A DNA stretch of 64,000 bases from Bradyrhizobium campsiandrae (GTDB lineage: Bacteria > Pseudomonadota > Alphaproteobacteria > Rhizobiales > Xanthobacteraceae), in the NCBI RefSeq assembly GCF_014529705.1, contig NZ_JAANIH010000014.1:93353-157352 (forward strand), given 5' to 3'. Both the position numbers and the translations under genes were made by a program. This document shows, one piece after another, positions 8,641-17,693 of this stretch (position 1 is the stretch's first letter; each line of letters opens with the position of its first letter). The notes under the pieces are model-generated. The model searched no databases and was not told the origin of the DNA. It saw nothing but the letters and a program-made list of their open reading frames with translations.

Positions 8641-8898
8641 ATGCCTTACGTCACCATTTCCACCGTCCGCGGCATCCTCGACGCTGCGCAGAAGAAGGCT
8701 CTGCTCGAACGTATCACCGACTTGATGGTCGAGGTCGAAGGGCAGGGCAATCCGGAGTTCCGCCGCAACGTCTGGGTCCGGATCGAGGAGCAGGAGCCCG
8801 CGCACTGGTCGCTCGGCGGCATGCAGCCGACGGCTGAGATCATCGCGGGCATGTTCGGCGCGATCGGGGCGGATGGGGTGCGGGTCGCGAAATCGTAA
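8641..8898 (+). CDS. 4-oxalocrotonate tautomerase-family protein
   Basis: An 85-residue protein of the tautomerase superfamily. Starting at the ATG at 8641 puts Pro directly after Met (MPYVTIST), and that Pro would become the N-terminal catalytic base after Met removal. The longer start at 8629 would bury the Pro and is rejected; ggagaaag sits just upstream of 8641. VWVRIEEQEPAHWSLGG is a typical second strand. The substrate is unknown. It is divergently arranged with the GlxA-type regulator. Confidence 0.82.
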   Translation: MPYVTISTVRGILDAAQKKALLERITDLMVEVEGQGNPEFRRNVWVRIEEQEPAHWSLGGMQPTAEIIAGMFGAIGADGVRVAKS

Positions 8899-8915
8899 GC
8901 GCATTCGCCCAAGCG

Positions 8916-8943
8916 AAAAGGCGCTCCTCGCGGAGCGCCTTTT
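8916..8943. terminator. bidirectional terminator between the tautomerase gene and glnA
   Basis: Twelve-base perfect arms (8916-8927 and 8932-8943) around the loop tcgc. The stem starts with four A and ends with four T, so it works on either strand. It lies between two convergent genes. Confidence 0.85.
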
Positions 8944-8968
8944 GCTTGTCGTGTTCCGTTCGAGCCGC

Positions 8969-10378
8969 TTAGCCCGAATAGTACATCTCGAACTCGACCG
9001 GGTGCGGGGTCATCTCGAAGCGGGCGACTTCTGTCATCTTCAGCTCGATGTAAGCGTCGATGAAGTCGTCGTCGAACACGCCGCCGTTCTTGAGGAAGCC
9101 GCGGTCTTTGTCGAGGTTCTCCAGCGCTTCGCGGAGCGAACCGCAGACGGTCGGGATCTGCTTCAACTCCTCCTTCGGCAGATCATAGAGATCCTTGTCC
9201 ATCGCCGGACCCGGATCGATCTTGTTCTTGATGCCGTCGAGGCCGGCCATCAGCATCGCGGCGAAGCCGAGATAGGGATTGGCCATCGGATCGGGGAAGC
9301 GCACCTCGACACGCTTGGCCTTCGGCGAAGCGGTGTAGGGGATGCGGCAGGAGGCCGAACGGTTGCGCGCGGAGTAGGCGAGCAGCACGGGGGCCTCATA
9401 GCCCGGGACCAGACGCTTGTAGGAATTGGTCGACGGGTTGGTGAAGGCGTTGATCGCCTTGGCGTGCTTGATGATGCCGCCGATGTAATGGAGGCAGGTC
9501 TCCGACAGGTCGGCATATTTGTTGCCGGCGAACACCGGCTTGCCGTCCTTCCAGATCGACTGGTGCACGTGCATGCCCGAGCCGTTGTCGCCATAAACAG
9601 GCTTCGGCATGAAGGTGGCGGTCTTGCCGTAGATGTGCGCGACCTGGTGGATGCAGTACTTGTAGATCTGCATGTGGTCGGCCATCAGCGTCAGCGTGTC
9701 GAACTTCATGCCGAGCTCGTGCTGGGCGGAAGCGACCTCGTGGTGATGCTTCTCGACCTTCACGCCCATCTTGGCCATGGCCCCGAGCATTTCGGAGCGC
9801 ATGTCCTGCACGGAGTCCTGCGGCGGAACGGGGAAGTAGCCGCCCTTGGTGCGGACACGGTGGCCGAGATTGCCGCCTTCATATTCGGTGTCGGAATTGA
9901 TCGGCAACTCCGAGGAATCGAGGCGGAAGCCGGTCTTGTAGGGATCGGACGAATAGCGCACGTCGTCGAACACGAAGAACTCGGCTTCGGGGCCGACGAA
10001 CACGCTGTCGCCGACGCCCATCGACTTCACCATGGCTTCCGCCTTCTTGGCGATGCCGCGGGGGTCGCGGTTGTAGGGCTCGCCGGTGGTCGGCTCGAGC
10101 ACGTCGCAGGTGATGACCATGGTGGTTTCGGCGAAGAAGGGATCGATCGTCGCGGTCACCGGATCGGGCATCAGGCACATGTCGGACTCGTTGATCGCCT
10201 TCCAGCCGGCGATCGAGGAGCCGTCGAACATCGTTCCTTCGGCGAAAATGTCCTCATCGATCATGCTGACGTCGAACGTGACGTGCTGCCACTTGCCGCG
10301 CGGATCGGTGAAGCGCAGGTCGACGTACTTGACGTCGTTGTCCTTGATCGATTTCAGGACGTCTTTGGCGGTCTTCAT
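8969..10378 (-). CDS. glnA: type I glutamine synthetase
   Basis: A 469-residue GSI that condenses ammonia and glutamate with ATP and forms a dodecamer. Signatures visible: [20 protein letters not shown] (metal-binding Glu), [15 protein letters not shown], the ATP site [17 protein letters not shown], and [17 protein letters not shown] carries Tyr398, the position adenylylated by GlnE under nitrogen excess. It is 150 bp downstream of glnB on the same strand, the usual rhizobial glnBA arrangement. A bidirectional terminator lies just past its stop. Confidence 0.98.
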   Translation of the reverse strand: MKTAKDVLKSIKDNDVKYVDLRFTDPRGKWQHVTFDVSMIDEDIFAEGTMFDGSSIAGWKAINESDMCLMPDPVTATIDPFFAETTMVITCDVLEPTTGEPYNRDPRGIAKKAEAMVKSMGVGDSVFVGPEAEFFVFDDVRYSSDPYKTGFRLDSSELPINSDTEYEGGNLGHRVRTKGGYFPVPPQDSVQDMRSEMLGAMAKMGVKVEKHHHEVASAQHELGMKFDTLTLMADHMQIYKYCIHQVAHIYGKTATFMPKPVYGDNGSGMHVHQSIWKDGKPVFAGNKYADLSETCLHYIGGIIKHAKAINAFTNPSTNSYKRLVPGYEAPVLLAYSARNRSASCRIPYTASPKAKRVEVRFPDPMANPYLGFAAMLMAGLDGIKNKIDPGPAMDKDLYDLPKEELKQIPTVCGSLREALENLDKDRGFLKNGGVFDDDFIDAYIELKMTEVARFEMTPHPVEFEMYYSG

Positions 10379-10528
10379 GCATACCCCTTATGGCTCTGCG
10401 GGTCGGTTTCCAGATGAGCAGATTCGTTCTCGCTTTCGGCGAGTTGGCGCAACCGCACAAACGAAATCAGGCCGCCGAAGCAGCCTTTTTTCTTTCAGAG
10501 TGTCGCAAGATTCGGGATAGCACCCGGC

Positions 10529-10903
<375 letters not shown>

Positions 10904-10908
10904 CTACG

Positions 10909-11010
10909 TCAGGATGCGCTTTCTTCACGCACGATCTTGTCTTCGCTATGCCGGGACCTGACCAGCCCGGCAACGACGGCCGGCCACACCCAGATGATGT
11001 CAGTGAGCAC
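10909..11010 (-). CDS. possible 33-residue small membrane peptide upstream of glnB
   Basis: A GTG-started frame encodes a short hydrophobic helix (LTDIIWVWPAVVAGLV) followed by a charged tail ending in REESAS, with codon use that looks coding. It ends 41 bp before the glnB GTG on the same strand. The frame stays open for ten codons upstream of the GTG without an ATG, and a GAGGAAG motif lies about 16 bp before the GTG, too far for a normal ribosome binding site. It may be a real small gene, a decayed gene or chance. Confidence 0.25.
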   Translation of the reverse strand: MLTDIIWVWPAVVAGLVRSRHSEDKIVREESAS

Positions 11011-11146
11011 GACGAACCGAAGCGGCTTCCTCGAAAGCAGGGTCTATGCCAAGTTGCAAATGCCCTGGATATTGGAGCGTTATCAGCCTTTTAACGAGCG
11101 TTCCTGATAGGTGGGGCCGGCCGGCTTAAAATACCTCAGACTACGA

Positions 11147-11175
11147 AATAGGCAAACGGTTCAATATCTGTGCAA
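11147..11175 (-). promoter_or_regulatory. candidate promoter of glnB (minus strand)
   Basis: On the minus strand TTGCAC (11175-11170) and CCTATT (11152-11147) are 17 bp apart. They lie about 300 bp upstream of glnB. I looked for a sigma-54 -24/-12 element and found none with the invariant GG and GC at the right spacing. The remaining 10868-11245 region holds nothing else I can name except the possible small ORF. Confidence 0.3.
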
Positions 11176-11245
11176 GTGGGTGTTCAGTTAGTCGGATCGG
11201 TACGAAACGTGCCTGTTGAAAAGGCGTTTGGACCAGAGAAGTGGC

Positions 11246-12745
11246 ATGGAAGTTCTAACCACCGCCGAGATGCAGCGAGCTGATCAACTCAGCATCACGG
11301 CCGGGACGCCCGGCTTCAAGCTGATGCTGAGCGCCGGCCAAGCCGTCGCGGAGGCCGCGAGCGCCCTGGTGGAGGAGGGGCCAATTCTGATCGTGGCCGG
11401 CCCCGGCAACAATGGCGGCGACGGTTTTGTCGCAGCCGCCGAGCTCGCCGCGCAAGGACGCGAGGTCTCGGTCATCCTGATGTGCGAGCGCGATCAGCTC
11501 CAGGGCGATGCGGCCTCCGCCGCGCGCGGCTGGAAGCACCCGGTGCTGCCGTTCAATCCGCAGGCGATCGGAAGGCCGGCGCTGATCATCGATGCGCTGT
11601 TCGGCGCGGGCCTCAGCCGCCCCGTCGACGGTGAGGCGCGCGAGATGATCGAGGCGATCAACGCCAATGGCGCGCCCGTGCTCGCCGTCGATCTGCCCAG
11701 CGGCATCAACGGCACCAGCGCGGCGGTGATGGGCGCGGCGGTGGACGCAACCGAGACAGTGACCTTCTTCCGCAAGAAGCCCGCGCATCTCTTGCTGCCC
11801 GGCCGCATGCATTGCGGCCGCGTGCGCGTTGCCGACATCGGTATCGACGCACAGGTGCTCGACGGAATCGTGCCCCGGACTTTCGAGAACGATCCGGACT
11901 TCTGGGGCACGGCTTTCCCGGTGCCCCGCATCGACGGACACAAATACGCACGCGGCCATGTGCTGGCGGTCTCGGGCGATGCCGCCGCGACCGGCGCTGC
12001 ACGGCTGGCTGCCCGCGGGAGCTTGCGCGCCGGGGCGGGCCTGGTGACGCTGGCCACTCCGCGCGATGCGCTGGCGATCAATGCGGGCGCACTCACCGCG
12101 GTGATGGTTCGGCCGGTCGACACGGCGATCGAGTTCGGCGCGCTGCTCGGCGACGCCAGATACAACACCTGCATGATCGGCCCCGGCGCCGGCATCGGCG
12201 AACGCACCTGCGACATGGTGCACACCGCGATCGCGGCGCGGCGCCATGTCGTGCTCGACGCGGACGCGCTGACGAGCTTTGCCGCAAAACCCGAGCGGCT
12301 GTTCGAATCGATCAAATCATCGCCTGAAGCACAGGTGGTGTTGACGCCGCATGAGGGCGAGTTTCCGCGCCTGTTCTCCGACCTCAGCAACAAAAATCCG
12401 GGCCGTTCGAAGCTGGAGCGCGTGCGCGCCGCCGCCGAACGCTCGGGCGCCGTCGTGCTCTTGAAAGGCCCTGACACCACGATCGCCGCTCCCGACGGCC
12501 GCGCAACCATCGCCGCCAACGCGCCGCCCTGGCTGGCCAGCGCCGGCGCCGGCGACGTGCTCGCCGGCATCATCGCAGGCCTCCTGGCGCAAGGCGTGCC
12601 GGCATTCGAAGCCGCCAGTATCGGCGTCTGGATGCACGGCGAGGCGGCAAGCGAAGCAGGCCCCGGCCTGATTGCCGAAGATCTCACCGAGACGCTCCCG
12701 GCGGTGCACCGCCGGATCTACAACGCGCTCGGGATCGAGTACTGA
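11246..12745 (+). CDS. nnr: bifunctional NAD(P)H-hydrate epimerase / ADP-dependent NAD(P)H-hydrate dehydratase
   Basis: A 499-residue fusion that repairs hydrated NAD(P)H. Residues 1-215 are the YjeF-N epimerase with GPGNNGGDGFVAA near residue 57 and AVDLPSGINGTS. Residues 230-495 are the ribokinase-like dehydratase with HEGEFPRLF and the catalytic GAGDVLAGIIAGLL. The ATG at 11246 (MEVLTTAEM) is the usual start; a GTG-like upstream start (11216) lacks support. It is divergent from glnB and overlaps the following GNAT gene by one base (TGATG), so those two are translationally coupled. Confidence 0.93.
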   Translation: MEVLTTAEMQRADQLSITAGTPGFKLMLSAGQAVAEAASALVEEGPILIVAGPGNNGGDGFVAAAELAAQGREVSVILMCERDQLQGDAASAARGWKHPVLPFNPQAIGRPALIIDALFGAGLSRPVDGEAREMIEAINANGAPVLAVDLPSGINGTSAAVMGAAVDATETVTFFRKKPAHLLLPGRMHCGRVRVADIGIDAQVLDGIVPRTFENDPDFWGTAFPVPRIDGHKYARGHVLAVSGDAAATGAARLAARGSLRAGAGLVTLATPRDALAINAGALTAVMVRPVDTAIEFGALLGDARYNTCMIGPGAGIGERTCDMVHTAIAARRHVVLDADALTSFAAKPERLFESIKSSPEAQVVLTPHEGEFPRLFSDLSNKNPGRSKLERVRAAAERSGAVVLLKGPDTTIAAPDGRATIAANAPPWLASAGAGDVLAGIIAGLLAQGVPAFEAASIGVWMHGEAASEAGPGLIAEDLTETLPAVHRRIYNALGIEY

Positions 12746-13188
12746 TGCTGCGGCTGCTCGCGCTCACCGACATGAGCGCTGCGGCGCACATCCATCGGCT
12801 CGCATTCGATCAGGCCATGCCATGGCTCGCCGGGCTGCATACGCCGGACGAGGACTGCTGGTTCTATTCCGAGCGCATCTTCCCGACATGTCGGGTGTGG
12901 GGACATTTCGACGGCGATGAGCTCTGCGGGATCATCGCCTTCCAAGCGGGCTGGATCGAACAGCTCTACGTCCACCCGGCCGCGCACGGCCGCGGTGTTG
13001 GCACAGAACTCCTCAACATTGCCAAAGCCGCCAGCGACCGGCTGGAGCTTTGGACCTTCCAGCGCAACGCGCCGGCCCGGCGCTTCTACGAAGCGCGCGG
13101 ATTTACACCGGCCGAGCAGACCGACGGAGCGCGCAACGAGGAGAAGGAGCCCGACTTGCGCTACGTCTGGGCGCGCGCAGGCCGGTAG
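12745..13188 (+). CDS. GNAT family N-acetyltransferase
   Basis: A 147-residue GCN5-related acetyltransferase. WIEQLYVHPAAHGRGVGTEL is motif A, with the acetyl-CoA pyrophosphate loop HGRGVGT. NAPARRFYEARGF is motif B. The acceptor substrate is unknown. Its ATG overlaps the nnr stop codon. It is convergent with the copper-oxidase-like gene, one base apart. Confidence 0.87.
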   Translation: MLRLLALTDMSAAAHIHRLAFDQAMPWLAGLHTPDEDCWFYSERIFPTCRVWGHFDGDELCGIIAFQAGWIEQLYVHPAAHGRGVGTELLNIAKAASDRLELWTFQRNAPARRFYEARGFTPAEQTDGARNEEKEPDLRYVWARAGR

Positions 13189-13189
13189 T

Positions 13190-14503
13190 TCACACCACCC
13201 CATACCATCGCACCAGCCGCGGCGCGGCCCAGTCCGTCACGACGGATTCCATCAGCCATCGTCCCGGCGAGGTCGCAGCGAAGGCGATGCGCTCGGTCTG
13301 GCCGGGCTCGATGGCGAGGGTGTCGAGCCAGTACGGCTTCCAGCCGTCGTCGAGCCGGTCGAGCAGGCGAAAATGATGGCCATGAAGGTGGAAGATGGTG
13401 GTGACCGGGGCAGGGTTCTTCAACGCCAGCACGACGGTCCGGCCGGCCTTGGCGCGGAAGGCGGGGGCGGAGGCGGTGGAGAAGTTTGCGGTCCGCGCCC
13501 AGCCGGCCTCGGTCGCGTCGAGCGCGACATCGAACCGCAGGGCGCTTTTCAGGTCGAGCTTTTCGGGGAGACCATTCGAGGGGAGGGCTTGTGGCGGGCG
13601 AAGCGGTGCGCGCTCGATCTTGCCGGAAACCGCAAGGCGTCCGAGCGGGCGCGCCGCCTTGCCATCGTGCAGCACGAATGTGGCCGATGTGGCCGCATCC
13701 ACGAAGGCGTCGGCGCGCGCACCGGGGGCCAGGACCAGCGCGCCGTTGCGGGCCGGGAACGGCTCGGCCGGCTGTCCGTCCAGGGCCATTACCCGGACTT
13801 CGTGGCTTTCCAATTTAGCTGCCAATACAGAGCGTTGTGAGCCGTTGATGAAGCGCAATCGAAGCCGTTCGCCGGCGGAAGCTGACAGTTCGAATGAAGT
13901 CTGCCCGTTCAGCGTATAAAGCGGGCTCGTGCCTTCTGCGGGACGGCCTGGCGGAAGCGCGCTCCCGTCCGGTCGCAGGCGCCATTCCTCGATCAGCAGC
14001 ACCTCGTCACGATCGACGCTGGCCGGATTGGTCTCCGTCGCGATGACCGGGAGCGCGCGCGCCGGCTGGCTCAGGCGGTCCTCAAAGAGCCGAAAGTTGG
14101 CCAGCAAGGTTCCCGCATTTGGCATTGAAACAATTGATGTTTCTGTCGAGTCTGGGGCGGCGGGGGCGCGGCCTCCCAGCGGGTCGGGCAAAGCTGCGCC
14201 ATCAAGGCCATACCAGACCGGCGCGAGCGGCACAGGCAGGTCGTTTCTGAAAACCAGTTCGCAGCGGTCCCCGCGCTTGAAACGCACATTCCCGATATGG
14301 CTTGCGGCGGCCAGCTCCCAAATTGGTGTAGCCGGCTGCCCCGGCCTCAGAGCCAAAGTGGTCGGTCGTGCCTGAAGCAGGGCCTGCGCGGTGGGAAGCG
14401 GGCTTGCGCCGCCCGCGATCATCCCGGCGGCCGAAGCGCTGAAGGATGCTCCCAGGCCGGCCAAAACCTCGCGCCGAGACAGATCCGAAATCCGCGGTTT
14501 CAT
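13190..14503 (-). CDS. multicopper oxidase-like protein with most copper ligands missing (SufI/FtsP-like scaffold)
   Basis: A 437-residue protein with a twin-arginine signal (SRREVLAGLGASF, residues 9-21), so it is exported folded. The three-cupredoxin layout is recognisable: FRNDLPVPLAPVWYGLDG (first HWHG site), LRLRFINGS in the middle, and FHLHGHHFRLL near residue 371. However, the first HxH reads VWY (96-98), the WYHSH segment reads LLANF, and the C-terminal HCHxxxH motif reads MES (418-420) with no Cys-His. Only the HLHGHHF histidines remain. This fits a non-catalytic scaffold such as SufI/FtsP more than an active oxidase. It stands alone on the minus strand. Confidence 0.85.
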   Translation of the reverse strand: MKPRISDLSRREVLAGLGASFSASAAGMIAGGASPLPTAQALLQARPTTLALRPGQPATPIWELAAASHIGNVRFKRGDRCELVFRNDLPVPLAPVWYGLDGAALPDPLGGRAPAAPDSTETSIVSMPNAGTLLANFRLFEDRLSQPARALPVIATETNPASVDRDEVLLIEEWRLRPDGSALPPGRPAEGTSPLYTLNGQTSFELSASAGERLRLRFINGSQRSVLAAKLESHEVRVMALDGQPAEPFPARNGALVLAPGARADAFVDAATSATFVLHDGKAARPLGRLAVSGKIERAPLRPPQALPSNGLPEKLDLKSALRFDVALDATEAGWARTANFSTASAPAFRAKAGRTVVLALKNPAPVTTIFHLHGHHFRLLDRLDDGWKPYWLDTLAIEPGQTERIAFAATSPGRWLMESVVTDWAAPRLVRWYGVV

Positions 14504-14582
14504 GGCCCGATCCGGACCATGCCGCGCTGGATAAGTCCAGCCATCATGCCTACTTGAAGCCTGCCTCGATCAGGCCATTTTT

Positions 14583-14612
14583 TTGCTGCGAACAGTCGGG
14601 CACATGCTATAA
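14583..14612 (+). promoter_or_regulatory. candidate promoter of tRNA-Leu
   Basis: TTGCTG (14583-14588), 18 bp spacer, CTATAA (14607-14612). The predicted start lies about 38 bp before the tRNA 5' end, followed by a G+C-rich discriminator region. Confidence 0.45.
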
Positions 14613-14657
14613 GCCCGGCCGCCCGCGGCATCGCGGCCGGTCTAGATGCAAATTCAC

Positions 14658-14742
14658 GCGGGCGTGGCGGAACTGGTAGACGCGCTGGATTTAGGTTCCA
14701 GTGACGAAAGTTGTGGGGGTTCGAGTCCCTCCGCCCGCACCA
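14658..14742 (+). tRNA. tRNA-Leu (anticodon UAG)
   Basis: An 85-nt cloverleaf with a long variable arm, as expected for a class II tRNA. The acceptor arms GCGGGCG and CGCCCGC pair fully, the D-arm contains TGGTAGA, and the T-arm contains GGTTCGAGTCC. The anticodon loop is TTTAGGT, giving TAG. The CCA end is encoded (14740-14742). Confidence 0.97.
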
Positions 14743-14920
14743 AGCGCTTATCGCGTTTGCACGGATTACGAGGGCCTGCTCCTCGCGGATGGTCGTCCGC
14801 CTGAAGCCGGGCTCGATGAACCACCGGCGTCGAGGTGTTTTGCCTCGCGCCGGATCGATTAATGACAGCGTCCCGACGCGGAGAGCGTGCCGGGACCGAA
14901 CGAGAAGAAGATTGGACGCC

Positions 14921-16279
14921 ATGCAGGTCACAGAAACCCTCTCGGAAGGTTTGAAGCACGAGTTCAAGATCAGCGTTCCCGCGTCTGATCTCGACGCAAA
15001 AGCTGGCGCCAAGCTCGTCGACCTCAAGGACAAGGTGCGCCTCAACGGCTTCCGTCCCGGCAAGGTGCCGGTCACGCACCTCAAGAAGGTCTATGGCCGC
15101 TCGGTGATGGCCGAGACGATCGATCAGACCATCCGCGACACCAACACCCAGCTCTTCACCGAGCGCGGCTTCAAGCTCGCAACCGAGCCGAAGATCACCA
15201 TGCCGACCGAGCAGGCCGAGGTCGAGGAACTCCTCACCGGCAAGACCGATCTGACCTACACGGTCGCGATCGAGGTGGTTCCCGCGATCGCGCTCGCCGA
15301 TTTCAAGACCTTCCAGGTCGAGAAGCCGGTTGCCGACGTTTCCGATTCGGATGTCGACGAGGCGATCAAGCGCATCGCCGACACCAACCGCGGCTACGCC
15401 GCCAAGGGTGAGGGCGCGAAGGCCGCCTCCGGCGACCGCGTCACCATCAGCTTCAAGGGCACCATCAACGGTGAAGCCTTTGAGGGCGGCACCGGTGAAG
15501 GCATTCAAGTCGTGATCGGCTCGAACACCTTCATCCCCGGTTTCGAGGAGCAGCTCATCGGCATTGGCGCGAACGAGACGCGCACGCTGAAGGTCTCCTT
15601 CCCCAAGAACTACATGAGCGAGAAGCTCGCCGGCCAGCCGGCCGAGTTCGAGACCACCGCGACGCTGATCGAGGCGCCGCAGGATATCGCCATCGACGAC
15701 GAGTTCGCCAAGACGCTCGGCCTGGAATCGCTCGACAAGCTCAAGGAAGCCGCGCGCGAGCGTCTGGTTGCCGAGTACGCCGGTGCGACGCGCCAGCGCG
15801 TCAAGCGTGCGCTGCTCGACCGCCTCGACGAGGCGCATCGGTTCGAGGCGCCGCCCTCGCTCGTCGACGAGGAGTTCAATCTGATGTGGAACTCGGTCAA
15901 GGCCGAGATGGATTCCGCCGGCAAGACCTTTGCCGACGAGGATACCACCGAGGACAAGGCCAAGGAGGAGTACCGCAAGATCGCCGATCGCCGCGTGCGT
16001 CTCGGCCTCGTGCTGTCCGAGATCGGCGAGAAGAACAAGATCACCGTGACCGACGACGAAGTCGGCCGCGCCGTGATCGAGCGCGCGCGCCAGATGCCGG
16101 GCCGCGAGAAGGAGGTCTGGGACTATTACCGCAACAACGCTCAGGCGCTGGCCCAGCTTCGTGCACCAATCTATGAGGACAAGGTCGTCGACTTCATCCT
16201 CGAACTCGCCAACGTGACCGAGAAGAAGGTCTCGCGCGAGGACCTCTACAAGGATGACGAGGAAAAGACTGCGGCCTGA
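14921..16279 (+). CDS. tig: trigger factor (ribosome-associated chaperone, peptidyl-prolyl isomerase)
   Basis: A 452-residue trigger factor. The N-terminal ribosome-binding domain carries the signature [17 protein letters not shown] (residues 45-60). A central FKBP-type domain follows ([17 protein letters not shown], near residue 180), and the C-terminal chaperone arms end in a Lys/Glu-rich tail (DEEKTAA). It binds nascent chains at the exit tunnel. The ATG at 14921 is the canonical start; the longer frame reaches back into the tRNA gene and is ignored. The order tig-clpP-clpX-lon is the common bacterial quality-control block. Confidence 0.97.
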   Translation: MQVTETLSEGLKHEFKISVPASDLDAKAGAKLVDLKDKVRLNGFRPGKVPVTHLKKVYGRSVMAETIDQTIRDTNTQLFTERGFKLATEPKITMPTEQAEVEELLTGKTDLTYTVAIEVVPAIALADFKTFQVEKPVADVSDSDVDEAIKRIADTNRGYAAKGEGAKAASGDRVTISFKGTINGEAFEGGTGEGIQVVIGSNTFIPGFEEQLIGIGANETRTLKVSFPKNYMSEKLAGQPAEFETTATLIEAPQDIAIDDEFAKTLGLESLDKLKEAARERLVAEYAGATRQRVKRALLDRLDEAHRFEAPPSLVDEEFNLMWNSVKAEMDSAGKTFADEDTTEDKAKEEYRKIADRRVRLGLVLSEIGEKNKITVTDDEVGRAVIERARQMPGREKEVWDYYRNNAQALAQLRAPIYEDKVVDFILELANVTEKKVSREDLYKDDEEKTAA

Positions 16280-16334
16280 AGGCCTTGAGCGGCTCTTTTG
16301 AGAAAGCCTTCTATTAAGGATGATCGGCGGAAGC

Positions 16335-16369
16335 GCCCAGCTAGCCAGATGGCCGGCTGGGCCTTTTTG
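16335..16369 (+). terminator. rho-independent terminator of tig
   Basis: Arms gcccagc (16335-16341) and gctgggc (16356-16362), extended by an inner GCC/GGC pairing, run into CTTTTTG. The rest of 16280-16610 (331 bp between tig and clpP) shows nothing further I can name. Confidence 0.85.
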
Positions 16370-16610
16370 CAAGAATCAGCTTCAAGTGCCGCAAAGGATC
16401 CGGTCGATTAAGCCTTAATTCGGTCCGCACTTGTCTGGCGCGAATTGGGCTATATCTGTCGGTACCTACGCGTTCTACCTCTACCAACTTCCTGCATCAC
16501 GGGACGTCCATCGGCCTTCCGGCACATCCAGTCCGACTGGCAGCCAAGACTGCAGCCAGGATACTGGAGCCAGGACTGGCGATGTCCGCCTCTAAAACCC
16601 TAGGTGACTC

Positions 16611-17246
16611 ATGCGCGATCCGGTTGAAACCTACATGAACCTCGTGCCCATGGTGGTCGAGCAGACCAACCGTGGCGAGCGCGCCTACGACATTTTCTCG
16701 CGCCTTCTGAAAGAGCGCATCATCTTCGTGACCGGACCGGTCGAGGACGGCATGTCGACGCTGATCGTCGCGCAGCTGTTGTTCCTCGAGGCGGAAAATC
16801 CGAAGAAGGAAATCTCGATGTACATCAACTCGCCGGGCGGCGTGGTGACGTCGGGCCTTGCGATCTACGACACCATGCAGTTCATCCGCCCGCCGGTCTC
16901 GACCCTGTGCACGGGCCAGGCCGCCTCGATGGGCTCGCTGCTGCTCGCTGCCGGCGAGAAGGACATGCGCTTCTCGCTGCCGAACGCACGCATCATGGTG
17001 CACCAGCCCTCCGGCGGCTTCCAGGGCCAGGCCACCGACATCATGCTGCACGCTCAGGAAATCCTGAACCTGAAGAAGCGGCTCAACGAGATCTACGTGA
17101 AGCACACCGGCCAGACCTACAAGTCGATCGAGGATGCGTTGGAACGCGACAAGTTCCTGACCGCCAACGACGCCAAGGAGTTCGGCCTGGTCGACAAGGT
17201 CATCGACAAGCGCGCCGAAGAGGCCGCGCCCACGAAGACCCCGTAG
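16611..17246 (+). CDS. clpP: ATP-dependent Clp protease proteolytic subunit
   Basis: A 211-residue ClpP serine peptidase that forms the double heptameric chamber. The triad is visible: Ser106 in TGQAASMGS, His131 in MVHQPSGG, and Asp180 in [26 protein letters not shown] is the conserved strand near the oxyanion hole. Its ATPase partner gene clpX lies 447 bp downstream. The spacing is wide enough for independent promoters. Confidence 0.98.
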   Translation: MRDPVETYMNLVPMVVEQTNRGERAYDIFSRLLKERIIFVTGPVEDGMSTLIVAQLLFLEAENPKKEISMYINSPGGVVTSGLAIYDTMQFIRPPVSTLCTGQAASMGSLLLAAGEKDMRFSLPNARIMVHQPSGGFQGQATDIMLHAQEILNLKKRLNEIYVKHTGQTYKSIEDALERDKFLTANDAKEFGLVDKVIDKRAEEAAPTKTP

Positions 17247-17693
17247 CATTACCGGGAGTGCAACGTTGATCCCCGGAATGAGCGGGGATGACGCAACACG
17301 GCGTTCACGTTAAGGACGCCTCGCGAGGGCGCAAAAAGCAGGTTTGCGCCCTGCGGCAGGCAGAAAGTTCCGCTTTCGTGCTTGTTTTTCGTGGCAATCC
17401 AGCAACGGCGGCGTGATTTCGATCACTTCGCCCGTGCCAAGACCGCAAATCACGGTATTGTCACGGGTAGCCGTCGACCCCCGATTAGCGAATTCTTGAT
17501 AGTCGGGTGACAGCATGGTTGGCTACGAATGATGGGCTATGATCGCGGAGAATCGAGTGACCGTGATTCGCACGGGATGTAACGCGTAGGGTCTTTTTTG
17601 GTACGGAATTTGCTCTATTTGAATCCCTTGCCCGTTAACGTTTCGGCATGGGACGATCGAGCGGACGGGATCGAACCGCGGACGGAGACATGA
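17247..17693. other. structured intergenic region between clpP and clpX
   Basis: This 447-bp gap has no convincing gene. It holds a perfect 10-bp hairpin, AGGGCGCAAA (17326-17335) against TTTGCGCCCT (17343-17352) with a 7-base loop. A second, imperfect hairpin at 17362-17381 is followed by a T-rich tract (17383-17389), which could terminate clpP transcripts. A 68-codon minus-strand ORF (17310-17516) covers the hairpins and is probably a by-product of them. clpX must have its promoter in the second half. Confidence 0.4.

Noticed and set aside
8873..10417. 514-codon plus-strand open frame opposite glnA
   Set aside because: It mirrors the complete glnA gene; its translation is rich in His, Arg and Val in the pattern produced by the opposite strand of a GC-rich gene, and it has no recognisable domain.
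10484..10514. Terminator-like hairpin between glnB and glnA
   Set aside because: The T tract follows only on the plus strand, where no gene needs it, and the stem has a C-A mismatch. On the glnBA strand A residues precede it.
17310..17516. 68-codon minus-strand ORF between clpP and clpX
   Set aside because: Its sequence follows from the hairpin repeats (GRKPAF-type stretches), the start has no clear ribosome binding site, and nothing in it looks like a fold.
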